From JBBTIS01 sp038059855 (lineage in GTDB: Bacteria > Elusimicrobiota > Elusimicrobia > JACQPE01): DNA of 45,267 nucleotides. Position numbers and translations under genes: made by a program. Below the pieces are notes generated by a model. It did no database searches. It was not told the DNA's origin and saw nothing but the letters and a program-made list of their open reading frames with translations. Positions 17,190-23,795 of this stretch are shown piece by piece. The stretch's first letter is position 1, and every line of letters begins with the position of its first letter. The DNA lies in contig CAYHKQ010000005.1 in the NCBI GenBank assembly GCA_964357255.1, positions 1 to 45,267 of the forward strand, given 5' to 3'.

Positions 17190-17471
17190 TTTTTTGAATG
17201 TTCTAGTGCGCCCTTTGGTGACGGAGAAAAGCACTGATCTTAAAGNNNNNNNNNNCAATATAGTTTTGAAGTCAAGCGCGCATGCGCGAAGGGGGACATC
17301 GCGCGCTCGGTCGAGGCTCTTTTTAATGTGCGGGTTCTTAAAGTGCGCACCGTGACGGTCAAGGGTAAATTGCGGCGCATGGGCCGAACCCAGGGATATT
17401 TGTCCGATTGGAAAAAAGCGATTGTCACGATCGCGCGGGACCAGAAAATTGATTTTGAGAAGGCAATATGA
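17182..17471 (+). CDS. rplW: 50S ribosomal protein L23, interrupted by assembly gap
   Basis: L23 sits at the tunnel exit and docks trigger factor and SRP. The N-terminal part MADFLNVLVRPLVTEKSTDLK and the C-terminal part QYSFEVKRACAKGDIARSV...RMGRTQGYLSDWKKAIVTIARDQ are both clear. They lie in different frames across ten Ns (17246-17255). The true gap length must be 2 modulo 3. Alignment to typical L23 (one partial plus two full codons missing) suggests 8 nt, giving a normal protein of about 95 residues. This is an assembly artefact, not a pseudogene. The start overlaps rplD and the stop overlaps a box A micro-ORF. Confidence 0.93.
17246..17255. other. Assembly gap (10 N)
   Basis: A run of ten Ns inside rplW. 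Ten is a conventional placeholder. The flanking L23 frames require a length of 2 modulo 3, most likely 8 nt. Confidence 0.99.
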
Positions 17472-17521
17472 AAAAAGGGTCAAAAGGGTTAAAAGTTCAA
17501 AAGGGTCAATATGCCGATTAA
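17468..17521 (+). other. Box A bridge micro-ORF, rplW-rplB
   Basis: MKKGSKGLKVQKGQYAD-stop starts in ATGA over the rplW stop and ends 11 nt inside rplB (TAA in ATGCCGATTAA). It is nearly the same peptide as the first half of the rpsK-rpsD spacer frame. Confidence 0.4.
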
Positions 17522-18389
17522 ATCATACAGGCCCTATACGCCGAGCCGCAGATTTATTCAAACAGCGGATTTTTCCGAGTTAAGCGACGTCAAGCCCGAG
17601 CGTTCACTCACGCGCGGCAAACGCCGACGCGCCGGACGCAATAACACGGGCATGATCATGGTCCGCCATCATGGCGGAGGCGCCAAGAGGGCCTATCGGA
17701 TCGTAGATTTTAAGCGGCGGGATCACTTGGGAATTCCCGCCAAAGTCGCCACTATTGAGTACGATCCAAACCGTAACGCGCGGCTGTGCAAGCTTCATTA
17801 TGCCAACGGCGCGAAAAGTTATATACTGCATACGCTCGGCGTTCGCGTGGGGGATATTTTGATGAACGGCCCCGAGGCTCCCCTGCGCTCGGGCAATGCT
17901 TTGCCCTTGGAGTCCATTCCAGAGGGGACTTATGTTCACGCGGTTGAGCTTCAAGCCGGACGCGGCGCCGTGATGGCGCGTTCAGCCGGAGCGCAGGTGC
18001 AAGTGATGGCCAAAATCGGGCCTTACGCGACATTGAAGTTGCCGTCCGGAGAAATTCGATTGGTGAAGAAAGAGTGTTTGGCTACGATTGGCCAAGTGGG
18101 CAATATCGAAGCCAATACGATCTGCATCGGAAATGCCGGGCGCAACCGTCACCTCGGCTGGCGACCAACCGTGCGAGGCACCGCCATGAACGCCGTGGAT
18201 CATCCGCATGGCGGCGGACGAGGCAAGTCCAAGGGGAATAATCATCCGGTGAGTCCTTGGAATCAGAAGGCCAAGGGTCTTAAGACGCGGCAATGGAAAA
18301 TTTGGAGCCGAATGATTCTTCAAGATAGAAGAAAGTCCAAGACCTTGGTTTCGCAGGATGTTGCAGGAGCGGGCCCGCAGGGGCAATAA
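17511..18389 (+). CDS. rplB: 50S ribosomal protein L2
   Basis: L2 is an essential 23S-binding protein near the peptidyl-transferase centre and the 30S interface. The 292 residues, slightly longer than the standard 273-280, contain GRNNTGMIMVRHHGGGAKRAYRIVDF, the SH3-like domain, and the universal MNAVDHPHGGGRGKSKGNNHPVSPW, whose His is needed for activity. The C terminus adds a few residues after RRKSKT. No Shine-Dalgarno precedes ATG; the preceding AAGGGTC belongs to the box A repeat. Confidence 0.98.
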   Translation: MPIKSYRPYTPSRRFIQTADFSELSDVKPERSLTRGKRRRAGRNNTGMIMVRHHGGGAKRAYRIVDFKRRDHLGIPAKVATIEYDPNRNARLCKLHYANGAKSYILHTLGVRVGDILMNGPEAPLRSGNALPLESIPEGTYVHAVELQAGRGAVMARSAGAQVQVMAKIGPYATLKLPSGEIRLVKKECLATIGQVGNIEANTICIGNAGRNRHLGWRPTVRGTAMNAVDHPHGGGRGKSKGNNHPVSPWNQKAKGLKTRQWKIWSRMILQDRRKSKTLVSQDVAGAGPQGQ

Positions 18390-18392
18390 AAC

Positions 18393-18449
18393 ATGAAGAA
18401 AGGTTCAAAAGGGTTAAAAGGTCAAATTTTTTCTTTGACCCTGCATTAA
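18393..18449 (+). other. Box A bridge micro-ORF, rplB-rpsS
   Basis: MKKGSKGLKGQIFSLTLH-stop begins 3 nt after the rplB stop, and its TAA lies 4 nt (TTTT) before the rpsS ATG. GGTCAAA (18420-18426) and TTTGACC (18434-18440) form a hairpin inside it. The tail SLTLH corresponds to LNLLTLY/D in the other copies. Confidence 0.45.
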
Positions 18450-18453
18450 TTTT

Positions 18454-18741
18454 ATGGGACGATCATCTAAAAAAGGACCTTTTGTTGATTGGAAGCTTCT
18501 CGAAAAGGTGCAGAAGGTCGCCGCGTCCGGTGAGAAGCGTTCGATTAAAACTTGGTCGCGCAGATGCACGATTATTCCGGATTTTGTTGGCCGGACATTT
18601 TTAGTGCACAATGGCAGAAGATTTTTGCCCGTCTATGTGACGGAGGGTATGGTAGGACACAAACTGGGAGAGTTTTCCTTTACCCGGACCTTCAAGGGCC
18701 ACGGCGAAGCCCATACTAAAGCGGCGGCGGAGAAGACATGA
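18454..18741 (+). CDS. rpsS: 30S ribosomal protein S19
   Basis: S19 is a 30S head protein that contacts S13 and the A-site tRNA. The 95 residues match the family from MGRSSKKGPFVDWKLLEKV to VYVTEGMVGHKLGEFSFTRTFKGH. The length is typical. Initiation is at TAA-TTTT-ATG without a Shine-Dalgarno. Its TGA is overlapped by the next bridge frame (ATGA). Confidence 0.97.
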   Translation: MGRSSKKGPFVDWKLLEKVQKVAASGEKRSIKTWSRRCTIIPDFVGRTFLVHNGRRFLPVYVTEGMVGHKLGEFSFTRTFKGHGEAHTKAAAEKT

Positions 18742-18821
18742 GGAAAGGTTCAAAAGGGTCAAAAGTTCAAAAGGGTCAAAAGGCTGGGAAGAAAGATCAA
18801 AGCATTAATTTTTATGGTTGA
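18738..18821 (+). CDS. Box A bridge ORF, rpsS-rplV
   Basis: Twenty-seven codons bridge the whole spacer. They start in ATGA over the rpsS stop and end at TGA five bases after the rplV ATG begins. The peptide starts MRKGSKGSKVQKGQ, continues KAGKKDQ and ends SINFYG. KVQKGQKAGKKDQ is shared with the rpsK-rpsD frame 11 kb away, with some synonymous differences. It is lysine-rich and has no known homologue that I recognise. Confidence 0.45.
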   Translation: MRKGSKGSKVQKGQKAGKKDQSINFYG

Positions 18822-19158
18822 AGCCGTTGCCCATTCCAGGTTTGCCAGATATGGCCCGCGCAAGGTGGGGCAGGTATTGGGTTTGATCCGGCGTAAAAAT
18901 GCTCAGCGCGCATTGACGGCCTTGGCGTTTGCGCCTAGGAGATCGAGCGTACTTGTGATCAAAACCCTTGAATCGGCTTTGGGTAATCTCGGAGTAAAGC
19001 TTGGTAAAAAGGTTGAGCCGCGGGAAGTTTGGGTGACGGAGTGTTGGGTTAACGGGGGGCCGTTCATTAAAAGAATTCATCCTGGTTCCATGGGCCGCGC
19101 CATGCCGTTTAAGAGAAAAACTTGTCATCTGACGATTAAGGTGGCGGACCAGTTATGA
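18814..19158 (+). CDS. rplV: 50S ribosomal protein L22
   Basis: L22 lines the exit tunnel opposite L4. The 114 residues contain ARYGPRKVGQVLGLIRRKNAQRALTALAFAPRRSSVLVIKTLESAL and the hairpin tip GPFIKRIHPGSMGRAMPFKRKTCHLTIKV. The tip sequence has no obvious macrolide-type deletion. The length is standard. The start is inside the end of a box A bridge frame. The stop TGA is overlapped by the next one. Confidence 0.97.
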   Translation: MVEAVAHSRFARYGPRKVGQVLGLIRRKNAQRALTALAFAPRRSSVLVIKTLESALGNLGVKLGKKVEPREVWVTECWVNGGPFIKRIHPGSMGRAMPFKRKTCHLTIKVADQL

Positions 19159-19238
19159 AGAAAGGATCAGAGGGGTTAAAAGTTCAAATTTTTTCTTTAA
19201 CCCTTGTCGCCCTGTTAAACCTTTTGACCCTGGATTAA
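19155..19238 (+). CDS. Box A bridge ORF, rplV-rpsC
   Basis: Twenty-seven codons start in ATGA over the rplV stop; the TAA lies 4 nt (TTTT) before the rpsC ATG. The peptide begins MKKGSEGLKVQIFSLTL and ends VALLNLLTLD, so the second half is hydrophobic. GGGTTAAA (19173-19180) pairs with TTTAACCC (19196-19203). The tail LNLLTLD parallels LNLLTLY before rplX and rpoA. Confidence 0.48.
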   Translation: MKKGSEGLKVQIFSLTLVALLNLLTLD

Positions 19239-19257
19239 TTTTATGGGTCAAAAGGTT
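19218..19257 (+). promoter_or_regulatory. 13-bp hairpin enclosing the rpsC start codon
   Basis: AACCTTTTGACCC (19218-19230) is perfectly complementary to GGGTCAAAAGGTT (19245-19257), which is rpsC codons 1-5. The 14-nt loop carries TAATTTTAT, and the AUG sits at the loop-stem junction. A ribosome translating the upstream bridge frame to its TAA would melt this stem. Otherwise the start would be buried. Confidence 0.6.
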
Positions 19258-20055
19258 CCTCCTAAAGCCAATCGTCTTGGATACATCAGGGACTGGGATT
19301 CCCGTTGGTTTCCAGGAAAGGGGACGCCGGCTCTCTTGGTGGAGGACCAGGAAATTCGCGCCGAGCTCAAAGAGCGGTTGAAGTTTGCCGCTGTCAGTAA
19401 AATTGTGATTGAGCGCGCGGGCGGTTTTTTACGCGTGCTCATTCATACGGCCCGGCCCGGAATGATTATCGGCCGCCGTGGCGCGGACATCGAGAATCTT
19501 AAAACTTTAATTGAGGACCGATATCACCGCAAGACTTTCGTCAACGTGGTGGAAGTCAAATCTCCAGAGGCGGATGCCGCGCTGGTGGCGGAAAGCATCG
19601 CTTTTCAGCTCGAGCGGCGCATTAATCACCGGCGAGCCATGAAACGCTCTATTGAAAGGGCCAGGTCTCAGGGCGTGGCCGGCATTAAAATTATGTGTAG
19701 CGGCCGTTTGGGTGGAGCTGAGATCGCCCGTTATGAGTGCCTTAAAGAAGGCCGGATTCCCACATCAACATTCCGCGCTGATATTGATTATGGATTTTGC
19801 GAAGCCAATACGGTTATGGGCAAGATCGGCGTTAAGGTGTGGGTTTTTAAGAAAGAATATTTCACAAAAAGCAAAGAGGATTTGGTCAACGAACTCAAAA
19901 AGACAAAAGCCGAAGAAGCGGGCTTGGAAGGAGAATCCTTGTCTGGCGTCAGCATGGACGTCGCCCGTCGCGCGGCCGTTCCGGCGCCGCCGGCTGATGT
20001 GGTTGCTGGAAACATTGTTCAGGCTCACGCCCCGGAAGGGACGGGGGGACCGTGA
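19243..20055 (+). CDS. rpsC: 30S ribosomal protein S3
   Basis: S3 lies at the mRNA entry channel and contributes to the ribosomal helicase. The 270 residues have the KH motif VLIHTARPGMIIGRRGADIENLK and the C-terminal domain SGRLGGAEIARYECLKEGRIPTSTFRADIDYGFCEANTVMGKIGVKVWVFKKE. A tail of about 45 residues (EEAGLEGESLSG... to EGTGGP) is longer than in most species. The coding start MGQKVPPKANRLG is written GGGTCAAAAGGTTCC. This equals the box A repeat unit and forms a 13-bp hairpin with the upstream spacer. Confidence 0.97.
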   Translation: MGQKVPPKANRLGYIRDWDSRWFPGKGTPALLVEDQEIRAELKERLKFAAVSKIVIERAGGFLRVLIHTARPGMIIGRRGADIENLKTLIEDRYHRKTFVNVVEVKSPEADAALVAESIAFQLERRINHRRAMKRSIERARSQGVAGIKIMCSGRLGGAEIARYECLKEGRIPTSTFRADIDYGFCEANTVMGKIGVKVWVFKKEYFTKSKEDLVNELKKTKAEEAGLEGESLSGVSMDVARRAAVPAPPADVVAGNIVQAHAPEGTGGP

Positions 20056-20102
20056 TGAGGGGATGGGGAGATGATCGGCTCAGGAGCATGCCGGCATGTT
20101 AA
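20055..20102 (+). other. Bridge micro-ORF, rpsC-rplP
   Basis: MRGWGDDRLRSMPAC-stop starts in TGATG over the rpsC stop and ends at TAA just inside rplP (ATGTTAA). Its sequence belongs to none of the repeat families, although the geometry is the same. A real Shine-Dalgarno (GGAG, 20083-20086) lies within it for rplP. Confidence 0.3.
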
Positions 20103-20509
20103 TGCCATCTCGCGTTAAGTACCGCAAGGCGCACAAGCCGATATTAAAAGGCGTAGCCTCGGGCGGGACTGAGATGAATTTTGGAGAATACGGCTTAAAG
20201 TGCCTGGGGCTTGGATATATTACTTCCAGGCAAATTGAGGCGGCGCGCTTGGCCATTACGCGCGCCTTGAAGAAGGGAGGCAAGCTTTGGATCAGGATTT
20301 ATCCTGACCGGCCTATCACTCGAAAACCGGCGGAAACCCGCATGGGAAAAGGCAAGGGCGAGCCGACGTACTGGTGTTGCGTTGCCAAGCCGGGACGCAT
20401 TCTTTTTGAGGTAGAGGGAATTTCAGAGAAATTGGCTCAAGAGGCGTTGACCTTGGCCAGCCACAAGTTGCCGGTGAGATGTTTATTTATAAAGAGGGAA
20501 GGATTGTGA
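20096..20509 (+). CDS. rplP: 50S ribosomal protein L16
   Basis: L16 binds 23S helices 38 and 89 and is needed for A-site function. MLMPSRVKYRKAHKP, GEYGLKCLGLGYITSRQIEAARLAITRALKKGGKLWIRIYPDRPITRKPAETRMGKGKGEPTYWCCVAKPGRILFEVEG and the C-terminal ALTLASHKLPVRCLF cover the whole family profile in 137 residues. GGAG lies 9 nt before ATG 20096; ATG 20102 is a less likely start. Its TGA is overlapped by GTGA of the next short frame. Confidence 0.97.
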   Translation: MLMPSRVKYRKAHKPILKGVASGGTEMNFGEYGLKCLGLGYITSRQIEAARLAITRALKKGGKLWIRIYPDRPITRKPAETRMGKGKGEPTYWCCVAKPGRILFEVEGISEKLAQEALTLASHKLPVRCLFIKREGL

Positions 20510-20535
20510 AAATGTCGCGGATTTTAATTTTATGA
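20506..20535 (+). other. Box C bridge micro-ORF, rplP-rpmC
   Basis: GTG overlaps the rplP stop (GTGA) and opens MKMSRILIL-stop. Its TGA overlaps the rpmC start (ATGA). It is a short form of the MKILxxKIL family, and both ends are coupled. Confidence 0.35.
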
Positions 20536-20762
20536 AGAGAAAAGAAAGAGAATCGACGAAGGCGTTGTCCGTTCCGGAACTCGAAAGCGAACGCGCTAAA
20601 AAGTCCAAAGAACTTTTTGGGATCGGATTTGGAAAATCGTTCAAACAAGAGGGGAATCCTTTGCGGGAGCGCTATCTGCGCCGCGAGATCGCTATGATTA
20701 ATACTTGGATACGGGAAAAATCTCCGGAACCGATTTTGTCCGAGCGGAGCGAGAAAAAATGA
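20532..20762 (+). CDS. rpmC: 50S ribosomal protein L29
   Basis: L29 is a small helical-hairpin protein at the tunnel exit beside L23. The 76 residues contain LSVPELESERAKKSKELF and the diagnostic second helix NPLRERYLRREIAMINTWIREK. It ends PILSERSEKK. The DNA of SERSE (CCGAGCGGAGCGAG) is the box D element found upstream of rpsH, rpsM and mreD. The C terminus therefore appears to have been extended by capture of a spacer element. The stop overlaps the rpsQ start as ATGA. Confidence 0.93.
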   Translation: MKRKERESTKALSVPELESERAKKSKELFGIGFGKSFKQEGNPLRERYLRREIAMINTWIREKSPEPILSERSEKK

Positions 20763-21028
20763 GCGCGTCGGAATTAACCCAGGGGACTCGTAAACAGCGT
20801 TCGGGTATTGTGGTTTCAGACCGCATGAATAAAACCCGTTCGATCGAGATCGTGACTCTTCGTCGAGATTCGCTTTATCAGAAGGTTTTACGTCAGAGCA
20901 AATGTTTGTTGGCCCACGATGAGAGCAATGCCTCAAAAATGGGCGATCGAGTGCTTATTGAGGAGACCAGGCCGCTGTCTAAACTCAAGCGATGGCGCGT
21001 TGTCCGGGTTTTTGAGAAGGGCAAATAA
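20759..21028 (+). CDS. rpsQ: 30S ribosomal protein S17
   Basis: S17 is a primary 16S binder with an OB fold. ATG 20759 overlaps the rpmC stop and gives 89 residues. GTRKQRSGIVVSDRMNKTRSIEIVTLRRDSLYQKVLRQSKCLLAHDESNASKMGDRVLIEETRPLSKLKRWRVVRVFEK matches the family throughout. A longer upstream open frame is only an overlap with rpmC. GAGCGAG, part of box D, is 5 nt before ATG and may act as the ribosome-binding site. Confidence 0.96.
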   Translation: MSASELTQGTRKQRSGIVVSDRMNKTRSIEIVTLRRDSLYQKVLRQSKCLLAHDESNASKMGDRVLIEETRPLSKLKRWRVVRVFEKGK

Positions 21029-21033
21029 ATTTT

Positions 21034-21402
21034 ATGGTTCAACTGCGCACGATGCTTAAAGTCGCGGACAATACGGGCGCGAGAAAACTTATGGTATTTC
21101 ATGTTTATGGCGGCTCGGGACGGCGCACCGCTTCGTTAGGCGATATCGTCAAAGGCTCGGTCAAGGAGGCGGCTCCCGCGGGGTCGGTAAAGAAGAGCGA
21201 TGTCGTCAGAGCCGTCGTAGTGAGAACGCGGCGCGCTTGCCGCCGGGCCGATGGTAGCTATGTGCGTTTTGATGATAATGCCGCCTGCATTATTGACGAC
21301 AACGGCGAGCCCAAGGGAACCCGCGTCTTTGGTCCCGTAGCGCGCGAACTCAGAGAAAAGAATTTTTTGAAAATTATTTCATTGGCTCCGGAAGTTGTGT
21401 GA
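21034..21402 (+). CDS. rplN: 50S ribosomal protein L14
   Basis: L14 forms part of the intersubunit bridge and binds RsfS. The 122 residues run from MVQLRTMLKVADNTGARKLMVFHVYGGSGRRTASLGDIVKGSVKEAAP through RADGSYVRFDDNAACIIDDNGEPKGTRVFGPVARELREKNFLKIISLAPEVV, standard length. The rpsQ TAA is followed by ATTTT-ATG with no Shine-Dalgarno. This shows the stop-plus-U-rich-linker junction also operates between two genuine genes. Confidence 0.97.
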   Translation: MVQLRTMLKVADNTGARKLMVFHVYGGSGRRTASLGDIVKGSVKEAAPAGSVKKSDVVRAVVVRTRRACRRADGSYVRFDDNAACIIDDNGEPKGTRVFGPVARELREKNFLKIISLAPEVV

Positions 21403-21403
21403 A

Positions 21404-21460
21404 ATGAAGAAAGGTTCGGAAACCATTTTTACCCCGTTGAACCTATTGACCCTGTATTAA
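21404..21460 (+). other. Box A bridge micro-ORF, rplN-rplX
   Basis: MKKGSETIFTPLNLLTLY-stop begins 1 nt after the rplN stop, and its TAA is 4 nt (TTTT) before the rplX ATG. NLLTLY is encoded AAC CTA TTG ACC CTG TAT here and AAC CTT TTA ACC CTA TAT before rpoA, with only synonymous differences. Confidence 0.5.
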
Positions 21461-21464
21461 TTTT

Positions 21465-21779
21465 ATGGCGCTTGGAATCAAGAAGAAAGACACGGTCGTT
21501 ATTCTCTCCGGCAAGGATCGGGGCAAAAAAGGCGAGGTCCTTGAGGTCATGCCGCAGGAGGGTCGTGTTGTGGTGGCTAAAGTCAATCTCGTTAAAAAAC
21601 ATCGCAAGACGGCCCGTGAGAAGCCGGGCGGCATTTTAACCATCGAGGCGCCTTTGGCGCTTGGCAAGGTGGCCCTTGTGTGCCCTAAATGCGCTCAGCC
21701 GGCCAAACCTCGAATACAATTTTTAGGCGACGGCACGCGCGTGCGGGTTTGCCGTCAGTGCGGGGAACAGATTCTGTGA
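21465..21779 (+). CDS. rplX: 50S ribosomal protein L24, zinc-ribbon form
   Basis: L24 initiates 50S assembly. The KOW motif DTVVILSGKDRGKKGEVLEVMPQEGRVVV is at about 9-40. The C-terminal part holds CPKC and CRQC pairs, a likely zinc ribbon present in only some bacterial L24 proteins. The 104 residues are of normal length. Initiation is TAA-TTTT-ATG without a Shine-Dalgarno. The stop TGA is overlapped by a GTG of the next bridge frame. Confidence 0.96.
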   Translation: MALGIKKKDTVVILSGKDRGKKGEVLEVMPQEGRVVVAKVNLVKKHRKTAREKPGGILTIEAPLALGKVALVCPKCAQPAKPRIQFLGDGTRVRVCRQCGEQIL

Positions 21780-21832
21780 AAATTTTGTCCGCAACCCATC
21801 GCCTATTAAAGATCAGGCAAGTTGATGGCTGA
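21776..21832 (+). other. Box C bridge micro-ORF, rplX-rplE
   Basis: GTG overlaps the rplX stop (GTGA) and opens MKILSATHRLLKIRQVDG-stop. The TGA lies just inside rplE (ATGGCTGA). It begins like the other MKIL frames, but the second half is unrelated. Confidence 0.35.
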
Positions 21833-22430
21833 AAAAACTGTCGCGGCTTTGCCTAAGGATTACACCCCCCGGCTCAAGGCCCTGTACAAGGGAGTTGTGG
21901 TTGAGGAAGTAAAAAAGAGATTTTTTTTGGAAAATATTTGGCAAGTGCCGCGGTTACGGAAAATTGTCGTTAATATGGGCGTTGGTCAGGGCAAAGAGGA
22001 TGTCAAGTATTTTGACCAAATGAAAGAGGACTTGTCGTTTTTGACGGGACAGACGCCCTGCGTGCGCCGCGCGAAAAAGTCCATTGCGACTTTTAAAATT
22101 CGCCAGGGCCAAGCGATCGGCCTTAAGGTAACTTTACGCGCTAGCCGTATGTGGGAATTTTTGGATCGTTTGACCAATATATGCTTGCCTCGAATCAGGG
22201 ACTTTCGCGGGCTTGCCACCGAGGCCTTCGACGCGCAGGGGAATTATAATTTGGGCCTCAAGGAGCATCATATTTTTCCCGAGGTCAGCCTGGAGCGCTC
22301 CGCGCGCGCCCATGGCATGAACGTGACCATCGTGACGTCGTCGACGAGCGCGGCCCACGTTCTTTCAGTGCTAGAGCTTCTTGGGATGCCCTTTCGCAAA
22401 TCAACGAAGGCCAAAAAACAGGAGGACTGA
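21825..22430 (+). CDS. rplE: 50S ribosomal protein L5
   Basis: L5 binds 5S rRNA and the P-site tRNA elbow. ATG 21825 is preferred over TTG 21822, giving 201 residues. PRLRKIVVNMGVGQGKEDVKYFDQMKEDLSFLTGQTPCVRRAKKSIATFKIRQGQAIGLKVTLR and DFRGLATEAFDAQGNYNLGLKEHHIFPEV cover the profile. There are about 20 extra residues at both ends. AGGAGG in its last codons serves the following rpsN. Confidence 0.97.
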   Translation: MAEKTVAALPKDYTPRLKALYKGVVVEEVKKRFFLENIWQVPRLRKIVVNMGVGQGKEDVKYFDQMKEDLSFLTGQTPCVRRAKKSIATFKIRQGQAIGLKVTLRASRMWEFLDRLTNICLPRIRDFRGLATEAFDAQGNYNLGLKEHHIFPEVSLERSARAHGMNVTIVTSSTSAAHVLSVLELLGMPFRKSTKAKKQED

Positions 22431-22433
22431 CGG

Positions 22434-22619
22434 ATGGCGACAATTGCCTGGGTGGCCAAAACTAGAAAAAAACCGAAGTTTAAGGTACGAGTCAGGAATA
22501 GGTGCCTTCTGTGCGGACGAGCCCGGGCGATATATCGTGATTTTGGAATATGCCGCATTTGTTTTCGTAATTTAGCCCATCGGGGCGAGATTCCGGGAGT
22601 TCGTAAGGCGAGTTGGTGA
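22434..22619 (+). CDS. rpsN: 30S ribosomal protein S14, zinc type
   Basis: The 61-residue short S14 has the zinc-binding pairs CLLC and CRIC, typical of the ancestral C+ form. RVRNRCLLCGRARAIYRDFGICRICFRNLAHRGEIPGVRKASW is fully conserved. AGGAGG inside the end of rplE gives a good ribosome-binding site 9 nt from ATG. The following bridge frame starts in TGATG over its stop codon. Confidence 0.97.
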   Translation: MATIAWVAKTRKKPKFKVRVRNRCLLCGRARAIYRDFGICRICFRNLAHRGEIPGVRKASW

Positions 22620-22720
22620 TGAAAATTTTGCAAAGCAAAATTTTAGCGGCTGGGCGGACAGCTCAACCACCCAACCACTATTTTTGCGAGCGAAGCGAGG
22701 AAATTTATGGATCCTATTAG
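22619..22720 (+). CDS. Box C/B/D composite bridge ORF, rpsN-rpsH
   Basis: Thirty-three codons start in TGATG over the rpsN stop and end with TAG 14 nt inside rpsH. It begins MKILQSKILAAGRTAQPPNH and ends YFCERSEEIYGSY. MKILxxKIL comes from the box C hairpin (AAAATTTTGC...GCAAAATTTT), QPPNHYF parallels PNRFF of box B, and ERSE is box D. GCGAGG, 6-7 nt before the rpsH ATG, serves as its ribosome-binding site. Confidence 0.45.
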   Translation: MKILQSKILAAGRTAQPPNHYFCERSEEIYGSY

Positions 22721-23096
22721 CGATATGTTGACCAGCGTCAGGAATGCGTTGCGGGCGCGAAAGGAAGTCGTGGAAATGCCATCCTCTCGAATGAAGCGCG
22801 AGATTGCGCGCGTTTTAAAGGACGAGGGTTACGTGGCTAATTACAAGGTCTTTGAAGACGGTAAATCGGGGCTTCTAAAAATTTTGTTGCGTTATACCAA
22901 GGAGAAAGAGCCGGCCATCGTCGGCATAGCCAGGGTTTCCAAGCCTTCCTGCCGGATTTATTCAACGATCCGTGATTTGGATTCGGATTTGAATTGGTTT
23001 ACCACAACGGTGTTGTCAACCTGCAAGGGAATTATGACGGCGCGCCAGGCGATTGATCGTAAAGTCGGCGGCGAGGTCTTGTTGAAGGTATGGTAA
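22707..23096 (+). CDS. rpsH: 30S ribosomal protein S8
   Basis: S8 is a primary 16S binder and the usual spc operon repressor. The 129 residues include MDPISDMLTSVRNALRARKEVVEMPSSRMKREIARVLKDEGY and the C-terminal block STCKGIMTARQAIDRKVGGEVLLKVW, where many species have STSKG and GGEVLCYVW. The length is standard. Box D GCGAGCGAAGCGAGG lies before ATG. The next bridge frame starts inside its last codons (ATGGTAA). Confidence 0.97.
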   Translation: MDPISDMLTSVRNALRARKEVVEMPSSRMKREIARVLKDEGYVANYKVFEDGKSGLLKILLRYTKEKEPAIVGIARVSKPSCRIYSTIRDLDSDLNWFTTTVLSTCKGIMTARQAIDRKVGGEVLLKVW

Positions 23097-23191
23097 AGAG
23101 AGGCAAGGTGAATAAAGTGAATAAGGCGAATGGAGTCAATGAGGTAAGAAGAAAGTCTTTTTTTCTTTTTGCTTTATTCACTTTTGTTTAA
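23090..23191 (+). CDS. Bridge ORF of the VNKANG family, rpsH-rplF
   Basis: Thirty-three codons start at ATG overlapping the rpsH stop, and the TAA lies 1 nt before the rplF ATG. The N-terminal half is basic (MVKRGKVNKVNKANGVNEV) and the C-terminal half hydrophobic (SFFLFALFTFV), so it could be a tiny membrane peptide. Its DNA also folds: GTGAATAAAG pairs with CTTTATTCAC. A short relative lies between rpoA and rplQ. Confidence 0.42.
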   Translation: MVKRGKVNKVNKANGVNEVRRKSFFLFALFTFV

Positions 23192-23192
23192 C

Positions 23193-23795
23193 ATGAGCCG
23201 TTTAGGCAAAAAACCGATTTTTCTTCCCTCGGGGGTGTCATTGTCCATCAGCGCCGAGGATCGTCAAATTGAGGTTAAGGGCGCTAAGGGTTTGTTGAAA
23301 TGGAAATACCCGGCAGAAATATCGCTTAAGGAATCCAAGGGCGAGCAGGGGGCGCGGCTTGATGTGAGCTTGGAGGCGGCGCACAAGGGGGAGTTGATTG
23401 ATAAAAAGTCAAAGGCCTTATGGGGTCTTGCTTGGTCCAAGATTAATAGTATGACACAGGGGGTTTTTAAGAGCTTTGTCCTGACGCTTGAAATTCATGG
23501 CATTGGATTTAAAGCTCAGGTTGAGGGACAAAAAATTATTTTTGCTCTAGGCGCTTCTCATCCCATAATTTACCATGTGCCCGTGGGGGTGACGGTTTCG
23601 GTTGATCCTAAACAAACGATTTTGACCATCAGCGGTTGTGACCGGGAATTGACCGGCCAAGTGGCGAGCGATATTCGCGCCCTGCGTCCGCCGGAGCCTT
23701 ACAAAGGCAAGGGCATCCGCTATGCGGGTGAAGTTATTGTGCGCAAAGCCGGCAAATCTGCGGCCGTGGCAGGCTCCGGAGGAGCTAAGAAGTGA
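23193..23795 (+). CDS. rplF: 50S ribosomal protein L6
   Basis: L6 binds near the sarcin-ricin loop. ATG 23193 gives MSRLGKKPIFLPSGVSLSI, the family start, and 200 residues (usual 176-180). The extra length is in an internal loop and the Ala/Lys tail. DRELTGQVASDIRALRPPEPYKGKGIRYAGEVIVRKAGKS is the conserved C-terminal signature. There is no Shine-Dalgarno: the stop of a 33-codon frame lies 1 nt upstream. Confidence 0.97.
   Translation: MSRLGKKPIFLPSGVSLSISAEDRQIEVKGAKGLLKWKYPAEISLKESKGEQGARLDVSLEAAHKGELIDKKSKALWGLAWSKINSMTQGVFKSFVLTLEIHGIGFKAQVEGQKIIFALGASHPIIYHVPVGVTVSVDPKQTILTISGCDRELTGQVASDIRALRPPEPYKGKGIRYAGEVIVRKAGKSAAVAGSGGAKK

Noticed and set aside
17182..17471. rplW as a frameshifted pseudogene
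   Set aside because: The frame change coincides exactly with the N run, and both halves match L23 perfectly well.
18738..18813. Tandem GGTTCAAAAGGGTCAAAAG units considered as a CRISPR array or minisatellite
   Set aside because: Units are 8-10 nt with no unique spacers, and copies occur singly between genes rather than in one array.
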